Origin: an uncultured Porphyromonas sp.
Lineage (GTDB): Bacteria > Bacteroidota > Bacteroidia > Bacteroidales > Porphyromonadaceae
Assembly: GCA_946997275.1 (NCBI GenBank)
Contig: CAMPUN010000100.1
Location: 1-5,583 of the forward strand
Direction: 5' to 3'
Length of the DNA stretch: 5,583 nt
In this document: positions 1-5,583 of the stretch, in pieces
Numbering within the stretch: the stretch's first letter is position 1
Layout of the letters: the number at the start of each line of letters is the position of its first letter
Notes under the pieces: generated by a model
What the model was told of the DNA's origin: nothing
Databases searched by the model: none
Seen by the model: the letters and a program-made list of their open reading frames with translations, nothing else
Program-made: the position numbers and the translations under genes

Positions 1-1
1 C

Positions 2-298
2 ATCAGTTGTCCAGGATGTGGGCGCACGCTCTTCGACCTGCAGCAGACGGTGACGCAAGTCAAGCAACGACTAGCGCATCTGCCTAATCTCAAGATCGGT
101 GTGATGGGCTGCATCGTCAATGGTCCTGGCGAAATGGCCGATGCGGACTACGGTTACGTGGGTGGAGGTGTCGGCAAGGTCGACCTATACCGTGGACAGG
201 AGCGACTCGTACACGGCATCCCTTCAGCAGAAGCTGTGGATCGTCTCATTGAGCTCATCAAGAGCGACGGCAAGTGGTGCGACCCGCCACAGCAATAA
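2..298 (+). CDS. ispG: IspG (GcpE), 4-hydroxy-3-methylbut-2-enyl diphosphate synthase, C-terminal part (5' end outside window)
   Basis: This is the C-terminal 98 residues of the cytoplasmic iron-sulfur enzyme that reductively converts MEcPP to HMBPP, the penultimate step of the MEP isoprenoid pathway. The frame is open from base 2 to the TAA at 296-298. It carries the C-terminal cluster-binding signature: CPGC (Cys codons at 8-10 and 17-19), then the third Cys in [12 protein letters not shown] (codon 110-112). The Glu seven residues later (131-133) matches the residue known to be the fourth ligand of the [4Fe-4S] cluster. A glycine-rich [13 protein letters not shown] stretch and a short helical tail follow, as in the family. 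Bacteroidota usually carry the longer three-domain form of IspG, but the part that would show this is missing. The GTG at 49-52 region is only an internal codon, not a start. dut begins 20 bases downstream, suggesting cotranscription. Confidence 0.95.
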   Translation: MSCPGCGRTLFDLQQTVTQVKQRLAHLPNLKIGVMGCIVNGPGEMADADYGYVGGGVGKVDLYRGQERLVHGIPSAEAVDRLIELIKSDGKWCDPPQQ

Positions 299-318
299 CC
301 TTTATACCTACTCAACTC

Positions 319-753
319 ATGCTTCCTATTCGGATTATCAACCGCTCTTCCTATCCCCTGCCCCAATACGCTACGGCACTTTCTGCAGGGCTAGACCTAC
401 GAGCCAACCTAGAGCAGAGCGTCTCGCTGGCACCCCTAGAGCGTCGGCTGATACCCACTGGTCTATACATGGAAATCCCTGCAGGCTACGAGGGGCAGGT
501 GCGTCCACGCAGTGGACTAGCCCTCAAGCAGGGTCTGACCGTACTCAATGCGCCTGGTACGATCGACGCAGACTATCGTGGCGAACTACAGGTGATCCTG
601 ATCAATCTATCTCAGGAGACGGTGGAGATAGCTCCTGGAGAGCGGATTGCTCAGCTAGTCTTCGCAAGCCATGAGCAGTGCGACTGGATCGAGGTCGAGA
701 GCCTCTCGGACACACAGCGAGGCGATGGCGGTTTTGGACATACTGGCGTATGA
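319..753 (+). CDS. dut: Deoxyuridine 5'-triphosphate nucleotidohydrolase (dUTPase)
   Basis: The gene encodes a 144-residue trimeric-type dUTPase, which hydrolyses dUTP to dUMP and pyrophosphate in the cytoplasm. This keeps uracil out of DNA and supplies dUMP for dTMP synthesis. All five family motifs are present in order: AGLDLRA (residues 23-29), RPRSGLALK (62-70), [11 protein letters not shown] (80-90) with catalytic Asp83 and uracil-pocket Tyr86, GERIAQLV (107-114), and the C-terminal arm [10 protein letters not shown] (134-143) that closes over the substrate. The length is normal for the family. The ATG at 319 was chosen because it places a short strand before motif I; the GTG at 274 in the same frame would overlap ispG and add 15 unsupported residues. 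No Shine-Dalgarno sequence is evident. The stop TGA overlaps the next gene's ATG, so translation of the two is probably coupled. Confidence 0.97.
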   Translation: MLPIRIINRSSYPLPQYATALSAGLDLRANLEQSVSLAPLERRLIPTGLYMEIPAGYEGQVRPRSGLALKQGLTVLNAPGTIDADYRGELQVILINLSQETVEIAPGERIAQLVFASHEQCDWIEVESLSDTQRGDGGFGHTGV

Positions 754-2513
754 AAAGCTTCGGTCGGCAGACACTCTTACTCCTTTTCTTAGCTCTGCTA
801 GGGCTAACCTCTGCTAAAGTCTCTGCGCAGTCCACAGAGACGAAGGAGACTGCCTACTCGCTCATTGAGGACTATGCCAATATCCTCTTCTTCGCAGGAG
901 CGCAAGAGCCTGCCATCGGCTACCTCTACTACCTCTACGATAGCTACCCCGACCAGCAGGTTCGGACGGCTGTCCCGCTAGCTAGTTGGCTTGATCTGGC
1001 AGATCGGCAAAACGAAGCTAAAGATCTACTCAAGACCCTTTTTACCAAGCGAAGCGACCAAGCACGCGCCAGCCAAGAGCTCGTACGCTACTACCTCACG
1101 CTCCTCTACAGTAGCGGAGAGATTGACGAGGCGGACTCGCTCTTTGCCATGCTCCCGAGGGAGGTGTCGAGCCATCCGAACATACTGCTCGTTCATCTGA
1201 CCAGCCTAGCGATCCTGAACAAGAACCAAGAGTTGATAGAGCAGATCGCACAGCTAGACACGACATTGCTCACAGACCCTCAGCAGCAAGAAGTCTACTA
1301 CCGACTCGTCGCTCAGACCTCCTCCAAGCTAGGAGACTACCAGCGCATGCTCCAAGCTGCGGAGCGTCTGGTCGAGCTGGAGCCGAGCAACCTCGGCAAT
1401 CATCACACACGTCTAGAAGCGCTCAATGCACTGAGGCTAGACGATCAGATAGAGAAGGGTCTGGCGCAACTTCAGCAGACGCTCTCTCTACCCGACGCCT
1501 ACATCGAGGTGACTCGTGCCGAGCTGATCGCCTCACGCAGAGACACCAAGCAATCGGCCGACTACCTCTACCACTATCTAGCGAGACAAGACAGCATCTC
1601 CTCTGTCTCGGCACGCATTGTCTCCATGCTACTGCCAGACTTCTCAGACATTAGCCAGATCCCGTCAGAGTTTATCCCCGCCTTGACCCGCCTCGCAGAG
1701 CTAGAGCCGACCGATCCGAAGCTCTTCGCCGACCTTTATATGATTGTCTCGGCACAAGAGGGGAAAGCGCAGGCGGAGCAACTGGTCAAGCAGTTTTACG
1801 ACAACCCAAAGACCGCCTATAGTGCGGTACTCTTACAGGCTTCGCAGATGAAGGAGCAGGAGCGACTAGACTACCTCACATCGGCACGCAAGCACTACCC
1901 CGCAGACCTTCAGATACTGGCGCTCTACGCTGGCGAACTCATCGCTCGAGACCGCTTAGACGAAGCTAAGCAAGCGATCAGTAGCCAGTTAGACTGGACC
2001 AAACTCAAGACAGCTGAGGGCGTTGAGCCGACCGAAGGACTGCGTCTGCTGCTCCTCTACTCATCGCTTATCTACGAGCGACAGAAGCAATCGACACAGG
2101 CGCTAGAGGTCTTTGAGATAGCCGAGCGACTCTTCCCACGAGATGCCATCTTACTCAACAACTACGCCTACTACCTCTACACCTTATCACCACAAGACAG
2201 CAGCCACCTAGCGAAAGCCGAGCAACTAGCCGCAACAGCTTACGGACTAGCTCCCGAAGAGGCCAACATCCTCGACACTTACGGCACGATCCTCTTAGCT
2301 CGAGGCCAAACGACCATGGCACAGCTCATGCTCTCGCAAGCGGTAGAGCGAGCCGAGCAATTAGGCAAGCCCAATGCGGGCTACATCGAGCGACTAGGCG
2401 ACGCTTATCTGCAGGGTGGCGATCGGCAAGCTGCCCTCCAGCAGTGGCAGCGAGCTTACAAGTTAGCACCCACGGAGGCGCTCCAGCAGAAGATTGATGC
2501 GCTAAACCCTTAG
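750..2513 (+). CDS. Secreted tetratricopeptide-repeat (TPR) protein of unknown function
   Basis: This 587-residue protein is predicted to be exported to the periplasm. It starts with a classical signal peptide: Lys2 and Arg6, a Leu-rich core at residues 8-19, and a likely cut after VSA at residue 26. There is no lipobox and no cysteine anywhere in the protein. The rest is helical with TPR-like spacing. The clearest repeats are near residues 182-214 (ending LVELEPSN), about 446-466 (ending LFPRD), 468-505 (containing NNYAYYL), 507-535 (containing LDTYG) and 543-577 ([16 protein letters not shown], ending LAPTE). The N-terminal half is a more divergent helical solenoid. Such proteins act as protein-binding scaffolds, and no catalytic motif is visible. 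The ATG at 750 overlaps the dut stop; an upstream GTG at 678 lies inside dut and would bury the signal peptide. Its neighbours, a lipoprotein and an EnvC-like factor, suggest an envelope role, which is inference. Confidence 0.9.
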   Translation: MKSFGRQTLLLLFLALLGLTSAKVSAQSTETKETAYSLIEDYANILFFAGAQEPAIGYLYYLYDSYPDQQVRTAVPLASWLDLADRQNEAKDLLKTLFTKRSDQARASQELVRYYLTLLYSSGEIDEADSLFAMLPREVSSHPNILLVHLTSLAILNKNQELIEQIAQLDTTLLTDPQQQEVYYRLVAQTSSKLGDYQRMLQAAERLVELEPSNLGNHHTRLEALNALRLDDQIEKGLAQLQQTLSLPDAYIEVTRAELIASRRDTKQSADYLYHYLARQDSISSVSARIVSMLLPDFSDISQIPSEFIPALTRLAELEPTDPKLFADLYMIVSAQEGKAQAEQLVKQFYDNPKTAYSAVLLQASQMKEQERLDYLTSARKHYPADLQILALYAGELIARDRLDEAKQAISSQLDWTKLKTAEGVEPTEGLRLLLLYSSLIYERQKQSTQALEVFEIAERLFPRDAILLNNYAYYLYTLSPQDSSHLAKAEQLAATAYGLAPEEANILDTYGTILLARGQTTMAQLMLSQAVERAEQLGKPNAGYIERLGDAYLQGGDRQAALQQWQRAYKLAPTEALQQKIDALNP

Positions 2514-2515
2514 TT

Positions 2516-2533
2516 ATGATGGACAAGCAATGA
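2516..2533 (+). other. Possible five-codon reading frame (MMDKQ) overlapping the lipoprotein start
   Basis: In the 16-base gap after the TPR gene stop (TAG at 2511-2513), two ATG codons at 2516 and 2519 open a frame that ends with TGA at 2531-2533. That stop overlaps the ATG of the lipoprotein gene (2530-2532) in an ATGA arrangement like the dut/TPR junction. Ribosomes ending the TPR gene could restart here and be passed on to the lipoprotein start. It may equally be chance; the peptide itself is not expected to have a function. Confidence 0.2.
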
Positions 2534-3351
2534 GACACTCCCTACCATACACCCTCCTCCTGATCAGTAGCGTGCTACTGCTCCTAGCTTGTGGCACACG
2601 CACCACTCACCCTAGCTCTCCAAAGGCGCCCACAGTCGCAGACGACGGAGGTTGCGCTCTAGGCGACTCGTGGCTCTCTGACCAAATCCTCCAGATCAGC
2701 CACACGCCCGAGCATCGCATCGCTAATGCTGAGCTATCTCTAGGCAACTCGCAGCTATCCTCACGTATAGACCTCTTTGTAGATCAGAGCGAGGGCATGA
2801 TGCTCTCGGCACGTCCGCTCCCCTTCATCGAGGCTCTGCGCATCTACGTGCTCCCCGACCACGTCGCTCTGTACGATATGATGCACGACGCCAAGGTCAC
2901 CATCACTTACTCTGAGCTGAGCGAGCAACTTGCGGCCGAGGTCTCCTACACACTCCTGCGCGACCTGCTCCTCGGGCAGCCTACCTACCTAGCCGATAGT
3001 GAGTACAGCGTTGGGAAAGGCTCCCTCGAGGTCTCACTCCATAGCCCCAAGGGCAAGCCCTGGGTCGCCGACTATCTGGTCAATCCGCAATGCCAGCTAG
3101 AAGCTATCCGCATTGCCTCCACAGATCAAAGCCAAAAAGGCTATCTGCAGGGACGGTACAGCTACCAGAGCGGCTCCAGCAAAGCTATTGCGACGCAGCT
3201 CCTCGTCTCTACCCCTCGCAAGCGTCTCTCCATGCAGCTAAAGTATAGCAAGAGCAAAGAGCTCACTCCAGCTCAACTGCGCGAGCGCATCACCGAGCCT
3301 CGGGATGGCTATACGACTATGACCCTAGATGAGTTACTTCGGCTCCTTTAG
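2530..3351 (+). CDS. Outer-envelope lipoprotein, DUF4292-like (possible LolA/LolB-type fold)
   Basis: The gene encodes a 273-residue lipoprotein precursor. The signal peptide has a hydrophobic core at residues 7-19 and a lipobox LLAC with the lipidated Cys at 21. The residues after it (GTRTTH) are not acidic, so the Bacteroidota surface-export signal is not evident and an inward-facing position is more likely. After a Ser/Pro linker, residues about 55-130 match the style of the DUF4292 family as I remember it: a strand ending MMLSARPLPFIEALRI, then YVLPDHVALYDMM and a helical YSELSEQL segment. The C-terminus YTTMTLDELLRLL is also typical. Such beta-rich lipoproteins resemble the LolA/LolB lipid-binding fold, but this relation is inferred and the function is not established. 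The mature protein has two further cysteines, C42 and C188, which could form a disulfide. It sits 16 bases after the TPR gene and 25 before the EnvC-like gene. Confidence 0.8.
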   Translation: MRHSLPYTLLLISSVLLLLACGTRTTHPSSPKAPTVADDGGCALGDSWLSDQILQISHTPEHRIANAELSLGNSQLSSRIDLFVDQSEGMMLSARPLPFIEALRIYVLPDHVALYDMMHDAKVTITYSELSEQLAAEVSYTLLRDLLLGQPTYLADSEYSVGKGSLEVSLHSPKGKPWVADYLVNPQCQLEAIRIASTDQSQKGYLQGRYSYQSGSSKAIATQLLVSTPRKRLSMQLKYSKSKELTPAQLRERITEPRDGYTTMTLDELLRLL

Positions 3352-3376
3352 TTTTCACACACTTCCCCATTGATCT

Positions 3377-4678
3377 ATGTCACACCTCCGACGGTTACTC
3401 TATACCTTCTGTCTACTCACGCTCACAGGCACCCTACTCTTGGCGCAGCAACCCAAGAAGTCCGCAGCCGTACGCAAGCTTGAGAAGCAGCGCACCGAGC
3501 TACTCAACGCTATCAAGAAGACCGACAAAGAGATCAAGGCTCTCGGTCAGAGCCTATCCGAAAAGAACCGACAAGACAAACTTGTTCGTCAGCAGATCAA
3601 AGACCGAAGCCAAGTCATCTCACTCTTAGATCAAGAGGTCTCTCTGCTCAACGTCTCCATCGATTCGCTAGCCAGACAGATTGGTGTGCTACAGCAAGAG
3701 GAAGAGGTAAGCCGTGGACGCTACGCCCAGACACTGCGAGCACTCCAGCAGCGCCCCCGCTTTGAGGATCGGCTGCTCTTCATCCTCTCCGCCTCCAGCT
3801 TTGACGAGGGCATACGTCGTGTGCGCTACCTCTCCGCTTATGCGAGAGCCCACAAGGAGGTCGCAGCACAGCTACACGCCACCCGAGAGGAGCTACAAGC
3901 GAGCCAGAACCAACTCATAGCGACTAAGCAGCAGAAAGGAACGCTCCTACAGCTACGTGCCGAGGAGCGTGTCAAGCTAGAGCAGCAGCAGAAGAGCATC
4001 GCCTCCGAGGTCAAGGAACTCTCTTCCGAGCGGCAATCGCTCCAGAAGAAGCTCAAGCAGCAACAACGCAAGGCGGAGCAGCTCAACCAAGCTATCCAAG
4101 ATCAGATAGCTCGTGAGATAGCCGAGGCAGAGCGCAAGGCCCGTGAAGAGCGTGAGCGTCTCGAGCGTGAGGCTCGTAAGAAGGGGCAGAAGGTGCCCAA
4201 GCAGGCGGAGCGCCGCGCCGAGACCAAGGATGGCTATGCGATGGATGCTGCCGAGCGTAAGCTGGCTAGTTCTTTTGCTGCCAACAAGGGACGGCTTCCC
4301 GCACCTGTCAAGGGGCGCTACCGTGTCATCAGACGCTTTGGTCTCCAGCAGCACGACGATCTAGCTATGGTACAGACGCGCAATGGTGGCATCGACATAC
4401 AGGTGTCACAAGGCACCCAGGCGGTCGCCATCTTCGACGGCGTAGTTAGCAAGGTCTTCGTCGTGCCAGGCTACAACAACTCCATCATCATACGTCACGG
4501 TAACTATCTGACCGTCTATGCCAACCTGCAGAATGTCTCTGTCCGAGCAGGGCAAAAGGTCAAGACCGGTCAAGTCCTAGGCACCGTGGCGAGTGACGAT
4601 GAGGGACAGTATGGGGTCATGCAGTTCCAAGTATGGCACGAGCGCACAAAGCTCAATCCTCAAGCCTGGATACGATAA
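3377..4678 (+). CDS. EnvC-like murein hydrolase activator (coiled coil plus degenerate M23/LytM domain)
   Basis: This 433-residue periplasmic protein has a signal peptide (Arg5-Arg6, hydrophobic 7-22, likely cut after Ala23), a long coiled coil from about residue 30 to 269, a charged linker, and a C-terminal M23/LytM domain from about 307 to 433. The segment RPRFEDRLLFILSASSFDEG, followed by a RVRYL helix (about 126-152), is typical of EnvC-type coiled coils. The LytM fold is recognisable from GGIDI, RHGNYLTVYANL and GQKVKTGQVLG, but the zinc and catalytic residues are mostly lost. The first His of HxxxD is Asn336 (Asp340 remains), the YAHL His is Asn383, and HLHF is replaced by VMQF (414-417). 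As in E. coli EnvC, it should therefore activate cell-wall amidases during daughter-cell separation rather than cut peptidoglycan itself. The mature protein is cysteine-free. An in-frame TGA at 3371 supports the ATG at 3377. Confidence 0.9.
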   Translation: MSHLRRLLYTFCLLTLTGTLLLAQQPKKSAAVRKLEKQRTELLNAIKKTDKEIKALGQSLSEKNRQDKLVRQQIKDRSQVISLLDQEVSLLNVSIDSLARQIGVLQQEEEVSRGRYAQTLRALQQRPRFEDRLLFILSASSFDEGIRRVRYLSAYARAHKEVAAQLHATREELQASQNQLIATKQQKGTLLQLRAEERVKLEQQQKSIASEVKELSSERQSLQKKLKQQQRKAEQLNQAIQDQIAREIAEAERKAREERERLEREARKKGQKVPKQAERRAETKDGYAMDAAERKLASSFAANKGRLPAPVKGRYRVIRRFGLQQHDDLAMVQTRNGGIDIQVSQGTQAVAIFDGVVSKVFVVPGYNNSIIIRHGNYLTVYANLQNVSVRAGQKVKTGQVLGTVASDDEGQYGVMQFQVWHERTKLNPQAWIR

Positions 4679-4708
4679 AGCCACACCCTCATAAAAGCAG
4701 TTCATCCG

Positions 4709-5583
4709 ATGCAAAGAGCAGAGTCCACGAGGCATCTAGTCGTTGCCATGGGAGCCTTCGATGGGGTACATCTAGGGCACCAAGCACTCATCCGCCAAGT
4801 CCTCACGATAGCCGAGCGAGACCACTTGACCTCAGGAGTCGTTACCTTCGAGCCGCACCCACAGCTGGTGTTGCACCCCGATCGCCCATTCCGTCTCATC
4901 ACGCTAGAGCGAGAGAAGGAGCTACTCCTGCACCAGATGGGCATAGAGCGGGTCGCCGTCATCCCCTTTACAGTGGCCTTGTCACAGATGAGTGCCGAAG
5001 AGTTTCTCCGCACTTACCTCGACGAGCAGCTACATATCCACACGCTCGTTGTAGGCTTTGACCACCACTTCGGGCACGACAAAGGACTCGATTTTGCGGA
5101 CTATCAGGCGATAGCGCAGCGCTACGGCATACGCTGCATACGTGGAGAGGCATACGCACTGGGAGATAGCACGAGCCAAGACCCCATCAGCTCGACCGCC
5201 ATACGTCGCTGGATAGACACTGGAGCCGTGACCGAGGCGGAGAGACAGCTAGGACACCCCTACACCATCTTGGGCAAAGTCAAGACAGGTCTTCAGATAG
5301 GACGCAAACTGGGTTACCCAACCGCCAATATAGAGGTACCCTCCCCCTACAAAGCGCTCCCTCCCGCTGGAGTCTACATGGCACGCACGACCATCGATCC
5401 CTTTGGAGCGACACAGCAACGGGATATACCGAGCATGCTTTACATAGGCACACGCCCCACGCTCGAGCTAGCCAAGGAAGAGACGATGATTGAGGTCTTT
5501 CTAATGGGTGGCGAGGAGTACCACCTCTACGGTCAGGAGCTACAGATCTCCCTCTGCGATAGACTACGTCAGGAGCTACACTT
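4709..5583 (+). CDS. ribF: Bifunctional riboflavin kinase / FAD synthetase RibF (3' end outside window)
   Basis: The frame stays open from the ATG at 4709 to the window edge (291 complete codons). The family is usually about 310 residues, so only about 20 are missing. RibF phosphorylates riboflavin to FMN and adenylates FMN to FAD in the cytoplasm. The N-terminal nucleotidyltransferase domain shows GAFDGVHLGH (residues 15-24, with the HxGH motif at 21-24), TFEPHP (46-51), GFDHHFGHDK (116-125) and ISSTAIRR (160-167). The C-terminal flavokinase domain shows GKVKTGLQIGRKLGYPTAN (189-207, PTAN at 204-207), AGVYM, IGTRPT (246-251) and Glu262 in IEVFL at the place of the catalytic base. The ATG is the first possible start after the preceding gene's stop, which lies in the same frame, and no Shine-Dalgarno sequence is seen. 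In GFDHHFGHDK, His120 and Lys125 replace the usual Arg residues of the GxDFRFGxxR-type motif. Confidence 0.96.
   Translation, partial: MQRAESTRHLVVAMGAFDGVHLGHQALIRQVLTIAERDHLTSGVVTFEPHPQLVLHPDRPFRLITLEREKELLLHQMGIERVAVIPFTVALSQMSAEEFLRTYLDEQLHIHTLVVGFDHHFGHDKGLDFADYQAIAQRYGIRCIRGEAYALGDSTSQDPISSTAIRRWIDTGAVTEAERQLGHPYTILGKVKTGLQIGRKLGYPTANIEVPSPYKALPPAGVYMARTTIDPFGATQQRDIPSMLYIGTRPTLELAKEETMIEVFLMGGEEYHLYGQELQISLCDRLRQELH

Larger units (their letters stand above)
2..5583 (+). other. Probable single operon ispG-dut-TPR-DUF4292-envC-like-ribF
   Basis: Six genes run in the same direction with gaps of 20 bases, a 4-base overlap, then 16, 25 and 30 bases. None of the gaps contains a hairpin followed by a T run, nor a recognisable Bacteroidota promoter (TTTG near -33 with TAnnTTTG near -7). 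Coding therefore covers almost the whole window. The promoter must lie upstream of base 1 and any terminator beyond 5583. Cotranscription is inferred from spacing alone. Confidence 0.7.

Noticed and set aside
120..674. 184-residue frame across the ispG/dut junction
   Set aside because: It overlaps two genes with full family motifs in another frame, and its translation is low-complexity Arg/Ser/Thr-rich with no recognisable domain.
678..749. GTG-started N-terminal extension of the TPR protein
   Set aside because: It lies wholly inside dut and would put 24 Arg/Trp-rich residues before a well-formed signal peptide; the ATG at 750 fits much better.
750..2513. Assignment of the TPR protein to the type IX secretion component PorW
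   Set aside because: PorW is a TPR lipoprotein; this protein has no lipobox and no cysteine, and no type IX secretion gene lies nearby.
3352..3376. Possible terminator or promoter in the gap before the EnvC-like gene
   Set aside because: There is a short T-rich start (TTTT) but no hairpin before it and no TAnnTTTG element; 25 bases is too short for a convincing separate unit.
3838..4354. Minus-strand frames opposite the EnvC-like gene (Leu-rich and Cys/Ser-rich products)
   Set aside because: They are mirror products of a Glu/Gln/Lys-rich coiled-coil gene read backwards; the apparent hydrophobicity is a by-product and no start context or motif is seen.
4633..5061. 142-residue + strand frame overlapping the envC-like end and the ribF start
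   Set aside because: The Ser/His/Pro/Arg-rich product has no motif, while the ribF frame over the same bases carries HxGH and other catalytic motifs.

Overview
The window looks like chromosomal DNA from a Bacteroidota bacterium, most likely Porphyromonas or a close relative. This is inferred from the protein families (a DUF4292-type lipoprotein, a TPR protein beside an EnvC-like factor), from starts without clear Shine-Dalgarno sequences, and from heavy use of the Leu codon CTA with abundant CTAG. No marker gene fixes the genus. The window holds only bacterial housekeeping-type genes: no RNA gene, transposon, CRISPR array, phage gene or convincing terminator.

All six genes lie on the + strand and are tightly packed, so they probably form one transcription unit: ispG (3' end only, 2-298), dut (319-753), a secreted TPR protein (750-2513), a DUF4292-like lipoprotein (2530-3351), an EnvC/LytM-type peptidoglycan hydrolase activator (3377-4678) and ribF (4709 to the window end, lacking only its last residues). 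Gaps are 20, -4, 16, 25 and 30 bases, with no visible promoter or hairpin terminator between genes. The start of the unit lies upstream of the window.

The first two genes and the last encode cytoplasmic enzymes: the penultimate MEP-pathway step, dUTP removal, and FMN/FAD synthesis. The middle three encode envelope proteins, each with a clear export signal: a periplasmic TPR solenoid, a lipid-anchored protein probably related to the LolA/LolB-like fold, and a coiled-coil protein whose LytM domain has lost its zinc ligands. The most interesting content is this three-gene envelope cassette, two of whose members have no established role. A shared role in building or splitting the cell envelope is a reasonable hypothesis, but the sequence does not prove it. 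I found no evidence of a wholly new system such as defence, mobile or biosynthetic genes.
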